Below, one piece after another: positions 1 through 10,520 of a stretch of 64,000 nucleotides of DNA. Origin of the DNA: Lithospermum erythrorhizon (Eukaryota; Streptophyta; Magnoliopsida; Boraginales; Boraginaceae); NCBI GenBank assembly GCA_019722365.1, contig JADFUC010000964.1:620001-684000 (forward strand), written 5' to 3'. A program made the translations under genes and the position numbers. Under the pieces are notes generated by a model, which was not told the origin of the DNA, ran no database searches, and saw only the letters and a program-made list of their open reading frames with translations. The first letter of the stretch is position 1; each line of letters begins with the position of its first letter.

Positions 1-1908
1 ATTTAAGAAAAACATTAAATATTTATTACGAGATACATATTCGACTTGAAGGTAAAAAAACATAATGAGAATGATTAACAATAATATTGTAATTACCTCT
101 GAGTTAATGTCAATGCCAATCTCATCAAGGACCTGGTTGACCAACTCCTCGGTTTCTTCTTCTTCCTCATCACCCTCCAAAGCATCATCTATGGCATCTC
201 CCATCACTTCAGATACCAGTTCCATTTTCTCATTTTGCCTTTCGAATTCTTGCATGATTCTCTGTAAAGACGGCAAATTCATCTGCCTATTCATCTGTCC
301 CATTGCCTTTGTGACACCTTTCATTGCCTCCCCCATGGCTTGCGTTGATTTTAATGTCTAGAAGTACAATGTTCAAATTTTTTAGGGTGGTTATACTAAA
401 AGTAAAACTCATCAAGAGATATTCATAGTCGACTTATCAGTTCTATGCCAGTTACTACTTTGGATAAAAGCATAAAACTCATGTTTTGAAGAAGTAACAA
501 TTATCAGAGAAAAGGACAAACATAAGAAAACAGGAGAAGCATAAGGATGTGGACCAGAAACATGATGAAACATCGACCATAACTACTATGCGTGTAAGAG
601 AAATAACAACGTTGAAACCCTTTCCCAATACATAGAGATAGGTAAGACCGACTACATGCTTAAAAACGAAGTGAATCTTTTAATATATAGAGGGTAACCA
701 TCTGTGCCATACCTGAATTCTAAGAGAGACGCCTTGAAGCTGAGATTTGAGTTTATAGAACTTTTCGATCTGATGTCGTGTTCTAATGAGGTCTTTTGCC
801 ATTACCTTCACTGCCCCCTGCAATAGCATAGTTACATCTTCCAATCACATATTGCATTAATCATGACAAATTATGAGATGTAATGTAAAACGAATGGGTC
901 CATTCTATTGAAACCATGTATACTAAATCATGCAACTAAGTTCCCCATCCTTGTACTACCATGTATTAATTTGTTCTATGAATTGAACTGTATGTAACCA
1001 CTATGGTTCGACCGAGGATCATTAAAGGTAACATTCGGCATAATAATAAGTTTGAATCATGAAAAATCGATAAAGGAGCCGTACCATCTGTCCTTGTTTC
1101 GCACTTTTCTTTATCTCTGCAATGACTTTCTTCTCTTGAGTTTGTAAACCTTGCCTCTCCCTTTCTATTTCTCTAATAGATTTATCGAGCATCCGCTTAT
1201 TCTCCCGTAGGAGCTCTGAAAAATTAACACGGGCATACCTTAACTTCAGCCGAAACAACATATCAAGTTCAATTAGCTCAAATTTCGCATAATAAAACTA
1301 AAAAAACAAAAACTAAAATACGTCTCCAATTAATTCGTCCTCCATGGCAAACAACAACAAAATCTAAATCTAAATTTCCGCAGATAGCCTCGCTTTAGAA
1401 GACCGAAGGCTAACTTAGCACCCTCGCCTATCAAACATCAAATACATCATCCAATTACATCATCAAAAGACATCACTACTAATGGACATATGTCTACAAC
1501 AAATAGGGCTTAGAAGTTGAAAAATTGTACTATACATTAAATCTCCCTAATAGCCGAATGTTGAAAACTTTGTAAGATAAATAGACGTATTTAACTTCTG
1601 AAGCCATTCATCACCAAGAACAAACACATAATTGGTGAGAAATCGCTGAAAAAATAGTTACTAGAAATGAGGTTGATTGATATTATTCAATTGTATTTGT
1701 AGTATTTCTATGGTTTAAAAGAACCTTAAACCTTTATCTAAAGTAACTGAATTTAATATCATACAAAATTTAGATGAACAAATAAGCTAAACAAACAACA
1801 AAAGGATTAATATATGAAACGCAATTATCAAAACAGATAAAAAAAATAAAAAATAAAGGTGAATAATGAACCTGCAGGAGTTTTTCGCTTCCCGAAGAGA
1901 AAACTCAT
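1..1908 (-). CDS. VPS2.1: ESCRT-III subunit VPS2 (CHMP2A type), 5' part of gene
   Basis: Exons read on the minus strand: 1872-1908, 1085-1215, 713-817 and 97-357, all with GT-AG borders and frame closing at every junction; the last exon(s) lie beyond the window edge. The start is MSFLFGKRKTPAE, the fixed N-terminus of plant VPS2/CHMP2A, followed by a basic coiled-coil (RENKRMLDKSIREIERE), the stretch RTRHQIEKFYKLKSQLQG and TLKSTQAMGEAMKGVTKAMG, then an acidic EGDEEEEETEELV and VLDEIGIDIN. Known of the family: VPS2 joins VPS24 and SNF7 in ESCRT-III polymers on endosomes that pinch off intralumenal vesicles, and its C-terminal MIM motif recruits the VPS4 ATPase; that motif would be in the missing exon. 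About 178 residues are visible of the roughly 225 usual for the family. No lesion is seen, so I take it as functional. Confidence 0.93.
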
Positions 1909-2816
1909 ATCGATCGAATAATATTTGCTTATCACCAAAACAGATTTTAGCTTCGAATTAGCTCAATTTTCCTTCACAAAACGCAGATTATTTCACAAAA
2001 TTTTATTTGATCGGGAAAAAAGAGATTACGCGATAGAGTTGGTGTGATTAACGCGGGTAAGGAATCAAGGATTATGTTTCCGTTGTCACCTTTTCCATCG
2101 CACGCTCAACATTTTGTTGTCATCGTCGTGTCATCAGAAAAAATATCGAATATGTGTCATAATCTTAATAGGGTCCCATTCATAATGGGAGGATTATGTA
2201 TATGCATAAGATACGAAAATTTCGACCGGAAAAATTCGCTATATTTGCTAGGCTTGATAGGTTCGATTAAATTCGAGCTAGAGGTTCAATTTGACACAAA
2301 TTATATACATTGATATTTTTTTCAATTTTCTTCTTATTTTATCATGATTCGAATTTCAAACAGTTTGAACCGAACGTCGAACCTTTGAATTTTTTGAATC
2401 GATCAACTTTGAATTTTAGATTAGTTCAACTCGGTTTTCAAACCGAATTTTCAATCGAATCCTACCCGTTTACAACCCTAATAATGTGTCATGAATCATG
2501 ATCTTAACCTGATGCTTAATAAGGTTCGAATATGCACACTTGATAAGATGCACTTAACCTGACAAGCATAAATAAGCATAATAACCTCTAGCAAAACTTT
2601 AATGAAAAAGTATTATGCCTATGGCAGCAGCACCAAATCACTCCAACCCCTTATGCAACAATGAACCAGCATGGATACAATAGTTATCATAAGATTTAAG
2701 ATGAAGACATTGATCAATATCAAAACATAGTCCGACAGAGATTTTGTAATCATTGTGGGACTTGCTACGCCTTGGACTAGACTTTATCTTGATATGCACC
2801 TGTCAATGTAATACGG
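1909..2816. other. spacer between VPS2.1 promoter side and NLP3 3' end
   Basis: No coding region is supported. It should hold the VPS2.1 5'UTR and promoter (minus strand) and the NLP3 3'UTR. From about 2210 to 2470 the sequence is dominated by short direct and inverted variants of TTCGAA/GAACC-type words, a degenerate simple-sequence texture rather than a gene. Confidence 0.6.
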
Positions 2817-4489
2817 CTAGTTGGTTGCATCGGCATTCAGTCTCTGAACATCGACCAGTTGGTAGAGATCTCCACGCCTTTGAGTTTGAAACGGGAGATA
2901 TGTCCTGTGTGTAGTTAAAAAAGGTTAATGGAGTTATTGACAGGTTTACAACAGGTTCAACATCGGATCAAAAATTCAAACACTAGAGAGAAGCAACATA
3001 AGGTAGAGAATGGATATTGCACCTTCTCTGTTCAATTAGAGAATAGTCTATGTCTGCAATAAGAATTGCTTCGTCATGCTCTGTGGTTGCAAGTACTTCT
3101 CCAAACTACAAGAAAAAGGATCTTTCATTCATTATGAAATGTGGAAGAATGGAATTACAAAAGGTGATCAACATTGCAATGCTCAAACAGAATTTTGCTG
3201 CTAAATGTAATATCTGCTATCGGTTCAATATATCGATGAGCATATTGACTTCATAAAAACCAAAGACAAAAAGTAGAAGAAAAGAAAATACATCGCTTAT
3301 CTCTTGAAAACTAAAATGGATGTGATGGAACACTCACTGGTCCAACAAGAGTAGAGTGCCCCCAAGCCACATAACTTGAATTAATGTCTCGAGCAGGTGC
3401 ACAAGTAGCTACGTATAGCTGTAAGATGAAAGGAACATGTATATACTTAAGCATGGTGGCCATATTATCACTGTTCATGGAACATACATTCAAATTTCAG
3501 AAAGCAAGGTAGATGATGCCCTTAAAACGACTGGATAACGAGCTTTAAACTCCTGAACTCGTACTGCTTCAATTTCATAAACATATGCTAGATAAAATAT
3601 AATCTGCAGATTACCTGACAATCAGCTGCCCTGCATTTGAACACAAAGTGATAGATGTTAGCACATATTTTGTCAAATAACTTTAGTCTCATATAGTGTG
3701 ACACCCGACTGGTTCTAGAGATATTCTCTATCACTAACTTGTTTTAGGTCAAAACAATGATAATAACCACCAGTAGTACAGATATCACGACAATGAAAAC
3801 TACACTCTCTCTTTCAAAACATATTATATTGTTCACATACATGCTGCCAGTAACTAACCAAAATATTCCCTACATTCCCTTTTAGTTGTCTTCCTAGTCA
3901 TTTGCACATAGATTAAGGAAATGAAAAAATAGTCAAAAAATACATAGAAAATGTAGGATGACAATTAATTGAAACTATATCATTGGTTGGTTGATAATTT
4001 AATAAGAAAAAATAGACAAAAAGTACATTGAAAATGTAGAATTACAAATTTTCTATGCTAGAAAGACAAGTAATTTGAAACAAAAAAATTGGCCTAGAAA
4101 GACAACTAAAAGGGAACGGAGGGAGTACCATTGATCGCTCAGTTATATGCATAAAGAAAGTTGCAAATAAGCACCCAGATAACATGAAATGTTAATTTTA
4201 TTTAATTATATTGACAGCCGTATTACAGGAGATCAATGTTGAATAGAATCAAATTACCTAGCCCTTTGTAATAATTCCCAGTGTAATGGACCAGTAGTCA
4301 TGTTAAAAGCCCCAGGATAACAGAGCAAGTGAGCACCTATTTATGGAAAAACAATATTATCAGAAATAGAAATCGAGCACATACAAATATATAATCCAAA
4401 AGTGCATTGAAACTAGAGTTAGCCTTTCATGAATACAGAGGCTCTCTTTTAATGACTTCAGCTCAATGAAAATACCAACCAATTTGAAT

Positions 4490-4544
<55 letters not shown>

Positions 4545-6826
4545 AGATAGCTTCATCAATACGCATATGCTACATAACACACCACTCGTTTACGAGACAA
4601 ATCATATATGTCCACTGAATTCAAAAGATTAAACTGTACTTAAGGGATGGTTCCAACAACATGATGCAGATTATCTGCGTGCGGATAAAAAAGAGATCGA
4701 TGGATTCTATTTATGTTGATAGTAGCCATAACATCAGAAGCAGCACAATAAGCATCCCTATTGAGTGTATTCACGCACCTCTTGCTGCATAAATCGCTGC
4801 TAGTTCTTGAAACCGAATGTCATAGCATATGCCTATGCCGATGCGGCCAACATCTTCATAAAAAGATCTTTAGTTAGATTTTATGGAACTTATTAGAAAT
4901 GGGTACATAAAGAAATGATGTGTGCTAAATTCATGAAATCGAATAAGCAAAGCCGTAGCACTTATTTCCAACAATGTTATCACTAAAGTGGTGTAAGACA
5001 ACATATGGTCACAAAGTACCTGTGTCGACGATAGTTGGAGTCTCCCCTGCTGTGAGGGTCATTGATTCTTTAAAGGTCATCTGGCCTGGAATATCAATGT
5101 CAAACAGATGTATCTGCACACATTGCAGTTAATTAAAGCATTATGAAAATTTGTAGAGCCATATAAGTAACGATGTAAAAGACCTTTTAAATTAAGCATA
5201 ATCGAAGATAAGCTACCTTCCTATGCTTGGCCTTCAGCTTTCCATCTGTATCAAATACACAACACGCATTGTACAACTTATTACCACTACGCTCTGGAAT
5301 AGAGCCACCAACTATTGTGATTTTTAGACTCTTGGCAACTTCAGATAACATAGCAGTTGAAGGAGACGCTTCACCACTGGCATCAATATCTTCAGCATAT
5401 ACTGGAAAACTGTCATTTGAATATGGACTGTTCCATATTTCCTGGAATCACTCGTGATAGAATCCATAAGTTACTTGACTATTTAAAATTAAATGGGATA
5501 CATGAAAGATAAAGAATCATGACAAACCATGCAAATTCAATGACAGATGTGTCAATTCATCAATCTAATTAAATTGAAGTGTGATCAACTGATACTAGTA
5601 GCTACAAGTTACTTCTAATGGCTCGAAAATATAACAGGGGGAAACAACGGAAACCAAATGTAATTGAAATTTTTTGCTTCCTAAATTGCATTTCGAGCAT
5701 GAGCAGTACTCCACTAGTGTCTTACCGGAAGAAGAACAAGCTTCGCGCCCTTCCCTGCGGCTTCCTGAATTGCATTTCGAGCATGAGCAATATTCCTCTC
5801 CTTATCAGTTGTCACCGATAATTGACAAAGAGCAATCTTAAACTGAAATATAAATATATTAACGCATCAAAATCACATCTTAATAGATAAATCAATCAAG
5901 TACACAACTACATCTAGAAACAATAACTCTAATTCTTCGTATATTTGCTATCGAGACATAGTTCAACCGGTAAAGAACTAGAGTGTTAAGTGTACCAGCA
6001 CCCTCGCCTCTTCTTCATGTAGTGTGAAAAACGAACCTTGTATTATTGAAGTAGTTAAAATAAAACTCTAGTTACTTGTTCAATTGAAACACATCACGAT
6101 TCAATATTCGATTAACTAGTATGTGGTATTCCAGGACATGACCTCGTGGATGGTTTCACACTTTTTAATAACATAATTCTTCTCTTATCCACAATGATAA
6201 CTCTAGCTAATCAGCAAAAAGATAAAGACTTATCATCAACATTATCACATTAAACAGTCAGATTTTTTACACACGGTAACCTTTAACATATACTCCCTCC
6301 AGCCCTATAACCGTCCACTTTCCAATTGCGATAAGTTTGACTTTTTAAATTTTGAACTCGTTTTTTAATATGTGGTATAATACTCCGTATTTTGTGAGCC
6401 TTAGAATCTATTTTACTATTAACATGATAATTTTGATGAAGATGGAAAACACTCGACTATATTTTACTATTTGGTTGTAGTAAAATACATAAATATACTT
6501 TTCCATGAAGACCAAAAGTCAAAATTAAGCATACAATTAAAACGATAAGGTCAACAAAAAATTGAGGTGATTTGAATTGCCTTGGTAATAGGAGGAGTGG
6601 GTAAAGGAATAGTAGGCGGAACCCTAGCTTCCGAGCTCATTGAGGCGGATATTTTTAAATTGAAATTTGATTTTGGAAAATTGAGTTTATTTTTGAAATT
6701 AATTACAGAAAATGCCGAATTTGAGTAGAATTGTTTGGAGGTGAAAAATTGATTGAATGTGTTGATTTTGCATGAAGATGGAAGTGCTCCAATTGTCTTC
6801 ATTTTACATTTCTCAAAACTATTCAA
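2817..6826 (-). CDS. NLP3: omega-amidase / nitrilase-like protein 3, chloroplast-type
   Basis: Ten exons on the minus strand: 6581-6826, 5726-5842, 5217-5441, 5020-5113, 4779-4853, 4258-4336, 3615-3630, 3338-3418, 3023-3105 and 2817-2904; 1104 nt, 367 aa, frame closed throughout with TAG stop. The family's catalytic triad is visible: Glu in [13 protein letters not shown], Lys in [14 protein letters not shown] and Cys in [13 protein letters not shown]; further conserved blocks are [26 protein letters not shown] and WGHSTLVGP. Omega-amidase hydrolyses alpha-ketoglutaramate and alpha-ketosuccinamate to 2-oxoglutarate and oxaloacetate, clearing transamination products of Gln and Asn. The first ~60 residues are Ser/Asn/Lys-rich and poorly conserved, consistent with a plastid or mitochondrial transit peptide; Met9 or MSSEARVPP would be alternative starts. 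Intron 1 uses a GC donor, exon 7 is only 16 nt, intron 3 carries a MITE-free sequence while intron 6 holds a MITE and intron 5 a GA microsatellite. No inactivating lesion is seen. Confidence 0.95.
3864..4127. mobile_element. Stowaway-like MITE in NLP3 intron
   Basis: A 264-bp insert flanked by TA dinucleotides, lying between NLP3 exons 6 and 7. The ends form an inverted repeat of about 30 bp: the right end reads out as CTCCCTCCGTTCCCTTTTAG (minus strand) and the left end starts TTCCCTACATTCCCTTTTAG, both continuing TTGTCTT. TA target, CTCCCTCCGT-type termini, small size and no coding capacity are the signature of Stowaway (Tc1/mariner-derived) MITEs. The internal sequence recurs near 31.4 kb. 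Confidence 0.85.
4494..4540. repeat. (GA)n microsatellite
   Basis: About 23 uninterrupted GA units inside NLP3 intron 5 (between exons 5 and 6). A perfect run of this length is usually length-polymorphic. Confidence 0.97.
5676..5796. repeat. partial tandem duplication of NLP3 exon 2
   Basis: A stretch of about 37 bp in exon 2 (5760-5796, encoding [12 protein letters not shown]) recurs 84 bp away at 5676-5712 inside intron 2 with three mismatches. The intronic copy lies just past the exon 2 donor (exon border at 5726), so the duplicated unit spans the exon 3' part and the donor. Confidence 0.85.
6291..6500. repeat. possible truncated Stowaway-type repeat in NLP3 intron 1
   Basis: Begins TACTCCCTCCAGCCC, the typical left end of a Stowaway-like MITE, within NLP3 intron 1. 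I could not find a convincing matching right terminus, so this may be a truncated copy or a chance start. Confidence 0.35.
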
Positions 6827-7627
6827 TGTTGAGTGTTGACTGTTTATTCCTTCAATTTCTACACATTGGAAAACTTTATATTTTCATTATTGGATTTTTA
6901 TGTTATTTTTTAACTATAATATTTATTTAGTTAATAATGTATCTAATATATTTAATTTAATTTGTTATAAAAAGATATTCTAATTTAAATCGATGTTATA
7001 TTTTAATTAAAATAATAAAGTATGATAATTTTGATGGGATGGAGGAAGATATGAAATCAAATTACTTAATTTCTTAAATATAAGAGGACGAAAAAAAAAA
7101 AAAAACTTAACATTACCATCAGAAATAAGAGTAGTTTTATTCATATTTACATTCCTATTTACATTTGCATTATCAATGCAACTCTCAGTAACATAATTCA
7201 CAACTGATCTATAATGCCAGTTGTGTATGATTGAAAAAGACTAAGATGGGGTGTAATATGGCCAGTTGTTCCACTATCAATGATCCATTGATGTTTTACT
7301 GTATTAACAGAGAAGCAGAAACTTGTACCTGCCATCATAGCATGGTTGTTACCACTAGAATTTGCTCTTGAAACAAAAGAAACATTAAGCATGTTAACCA
7401 GCTTGTCAAACTGATCCTTTGAAAGTTTTTTTTTCTCCAACTTGTGCTGCAATTCTCTTAGGTGGATAACCGTGGATCTTGTAACAACTCTGCATAGTGT
7501 GACCAGCCATTTTGCAATGATCACAGGAACATAGCCGAAGCTTCTCCTGATAGAACAGGAGCATGACAAACCTCGCTTTGTTTCTTCCTGCAAACAAAAT
7601 TTCTGTACATCTGGTTTTCATCACCAT

Positions 7628-7777
7628 ACTGGTTTCATCATCAACTACATTCGTATACTCACATCTGCATACTCATCCCATAAGCAGCTGCATCACTTGC
7701 TGATTCTGCAATAATTTTTGATAATGCACAAATACACTGGTTTCATCATCAATCACATTCGTATACTCATCCCATAA
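7628..7777. repeat. internal duplication in the copia fragment
   Basis: ACTGGTTTCATCATCAA followed by a nearly identical continuation to TTCGTATACTC occurs at about 7628 and again at about 7735. It lies between the gag N-domain and the zinc knuckle and helps explain the broken frame. Confidence 0.75.
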
Positions 7778-8238
7778 CTTCTGCAACTGCTTAAAATAGT
7801 TTGAATGACCTATTTCCTTGAGAATTTGAGCCACCTCTAAACTTGATAGGTCCTCAGCCTGATTTTATTGACCATACTAATTGTGACCTCAAATCTTCTC
7901 AGCAGTATCACAGTATATCACACTCTCAGCAATATCTTTCTCAACCGAATGCAAAATCCATACAATCACCATCCCATTACACCTATCCCATTGCGCAGTT
8001 AAGCTAGGATCAAATGGACGAACACACTCTGCAGTTACAAAACCGATCTTATTTTTTGCTAACAACGAAATTTCAACTGATCTACGCCAATGGTTATAGT
8101 TGTTTGGATTAAGCAATCGAGTTGACAACATGTAGTTTGGGTGATCCGAATGGTGCAATTGCAAAGGATCGGAATTAGGAAATGAATTAGAATCAATTTG
8201 AGCTTCATTTTGATTATTGAAAAACTGTAATTTTCCTA

Positions 8239-8250
8239 GCTCTGATACCA
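8239..8250 (-). other. copia primer-binding site (tRNA-iMet)
   Basis: TGGTATCAGAGC on the minus strand, complementary to the 3' end of initiator-Met tRNA, directly after the LTR end. Confidence 0.9.
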
Positions 8251-8481
8251 TGTTATCGTCCATTGTTTATGAGAGAATTAGAAGAAGCATTTGAAATGAT
8301 TAAATGAATAGAGAGGATTTGAGAGAAGACTTTCTATTATTGATTAATTTGAATGACATTATACAAGTGTGTCATATATATAGTGAATCTCTAGTGTTGT
8401 AACTAACTAACAACTCCTCAACTAACTGCCACATCATCATAACTAACTTCCACGTCATCTAACTATTTGTTGTAGTCAACA
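8251..8481 (-). repeat. copia 5' LTR
   Basis: 231 bp bounded by TGTT and AACA, immediately adjoining the primer-binding site. It contains a TATA-like ACTATATATATGACAC stretch in the element's sense. No second copy of this LTR is seen in the window. Confidence 0.8.
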
Positions 8482-9257
8482 GACTGTAATGTCAATTGAG
8501 CTGAGTTTTTAGACCGAGCATGGAGAGAGTAAATGAGTAATGCTTTGTCAATTTGTTCATAAAATGTAAATGAAGCAACAAACAAGTCCGATTTTAATGA
8601 CTATTGTATGAATAGGCTTTGTCACGTTAAGTAATTATACTGTTATATCAACAGTTGGTCTAGCTATTGACTAGCATTGAGGCTTTTGGATCTCGTCCAT
8701 TGGTATGCTCAAAATTATCAGAATCCAATTACAAAGAAGGCACGAGCAATGAAAAGGTCATGGAGAGCATGGTTATTCAAGAAATAAATGAAAACGATTT
8801 ATCACGACCCAATTATCAATACATACCTACTCAATTTTTATGTGTTAAGATTTAATTCCATAGTTTAAAATATGTTACTATTTTTAAAAAGTCATATATG
8901 TGTTCTATTATTATCTGCCACCACCAACCAATTAGTGCTATAAGCACACTCCAACCATTGTCCATAATCGGTGTGAAATTAATTGTAAATATAGTAGCGC
9001 TCGGTAGTTTTATTGCGCAAAATAATTATTTTATCGTGAAGTTGTGACCTGAGGAACAGGGATAGTATACTACAATATTGACCACGACAGTTATAGTATA
9101 GTGTAATGTCTGGAGTGAAATTTTACTTAAGGCAAAAATAGTCATCTGATAGATTCTTAATACTGTTAAGGTGGATTTAGGTCTTTAATTTCTCTACGGA
9201 ACCACCACAAGGACCAAAAACAATCGAACTAAATTGTTTGGAAATCTTACAAAAAAA
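8482..9257. other. spacer, nothing recognised
   Basis: AT-rich sequence between the copia LTR and the WAV2-like relic. No coding, RNA or repeat feature can be supported. Confidence 0.5.
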
Positions 9258-10520
9258 ATGGTATTGCTATGGGTTTGATATTGCATGGAGTGGGGGAAAT
9301 GCGGTGGGCAGACTGCAGTATTGGTTGCGTTTCAGGAGAAATTAGTGTACGTACCAGTCCTACCTGGCCTAACAAAATCGTACCCCATCACCCCTGCTCG
9401 CCTCCGCCTCCTCTATGAAGATGTTTGGCTCAGATCTTCTGATGGGGTCCGTCTCCATGCGTGGTTCATTAAATTCCTCCCCGATTGTCGGTAGGTATCT
9501 TTGACGGCTCCTGGTTAGACTATTGTCTTATATTATGTCACACTTTAGGTTATACTACCAATGATATTTTACATATATATCCTTACTTAATCATAGAACT
9601 CCTTGTTTAATTAGAAAGGAAAAAAATATAATACTCCATATTATGTTTCTGAATATGATAGAACCTCTGGATTATAAGTGTAAATTGGTAACTATAATAT
9701 AATTGTAAATTGGTGGTCTATTATTCTTTGTATGATAATCAATGCTAATTTTTGTTAAGATTATGACAAATGTATTGTTTAGGCTGGGTTCTATGATCGA
9801 CTCTTAAGCTTAATTGTATTGACGTATGCGTTGATTAGGGTACATTTGGCTTGGTATTCGGTACTTAAGTAATGATTTGTAATTGGTTGCTTTGATGATA
9901 GTTTTCTGATAAATTGAAATGCTCGTGCTTGTGATTGTAACTGCACTTGGGAATACTGACCCGGATTAATAGGTTACTACTGAAGCATCGCTCATTGTGA
10001 CACATTGAACAATGACAACATCAACTAGCATTCTTTGCTCCCACATCCTTTTCAACCAACTGTGTCCTACTGTAACTTAGCATTGGTTTGATAGCTGGGA
10101 ATCGTTATTTAACTGCAATGTAGTGAACCTCACTGGACCTCTCTCCAAGTATATTTCATTAGAAAATAAATACATTATTTCTGCTTTGAAATTTTGATTA
10201 TTACAGATTCACGATCTTACCATATGTACTAATTGGCTAATCTGGTTCTGTTTCTTCACATGTATAATAGACGTAGTAGCTCTTGAAGTGTGCCAACTTA
10301 ATGCTTGGAACATGTTTCAGGCCCAACAATCATCTTCTTCCAGGAAATGCAGAAGTATCCATTTATTTCTTAACTTAACTTCATCATTTTCACTGCCACT
10401 GTATTACATTATAAGCATCAATATATGTTTAAAAGTTACATGATGACCAATAACATAATTTGCTTTCTGCAATAGTTAATGGAGCAGTTATGGATAATCA
10501 TGAATCATAAGGATGCCCAG
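9258..10520 (+). pseudogene. WAV2/ABHD13-like alpha/beta-hydrolase pseudogene (5' exons)
   Basis: Exon 1 (to 9490, before a GTAGGT donor) encodes LVAFQEKLVYVPVLPGL, then TKSYPITPARLRLLYEDVW and SSDGVRLHAWFIK, the N-terminal block of plant WAV2 / human ABHD13-type Bem46 hydrolases. Exon 2 starts at 10321 and gives PTIIFFQE followed by a frame break, because an A is missing where the family reads QENAG; the usual donor after it is also gone. The N-terminal membrane segment just before LVAFQEK is split by frameshifts and a stop near 9270. A faint third exon may lie at 10483-10520. The nucleophile motif (GRSLGGA type) and the rest of the hydrolase are not found. In the family, WAV2 is a plasma-membrane protein affecting root bending. 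This copy cannot make a working enzyme. Confidence 0.85.

Larger units (their letters stand above)
7200..8481 (-). mobile_element. truncated Ty1/copia retrotransposon (5' LTR, gag, protease start)
   Basis: Minus-strand element. The 5' LTR is 8251-8481 (TGTTGACT...GATAACA, TG/CA bounded). Directly inside it is TGGTATCAGAGC at 8239-8250, the initiator-Met tRNA primer-binding site usual in plant copia elements. The gag reading frame (7889-8263) contains a copia gag N-domain (SDHPNYMLSTRLLNPNNYNHW...). After frameshifts come a zinc knuckle CDHCKMAGHTMQSC (CX2CX4HX4C, frame of 7406-7627) and the aspartic protease site WIIDSGTTGHIT (frame of 7198-7593). Integrase, reverse transcriptase, RNase H and the 3' LTR are absent, so the element is dead and 3'-truncated near 7.1-7.2 kb. 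It sits upstream of NLP3. Confidence 0.9.
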
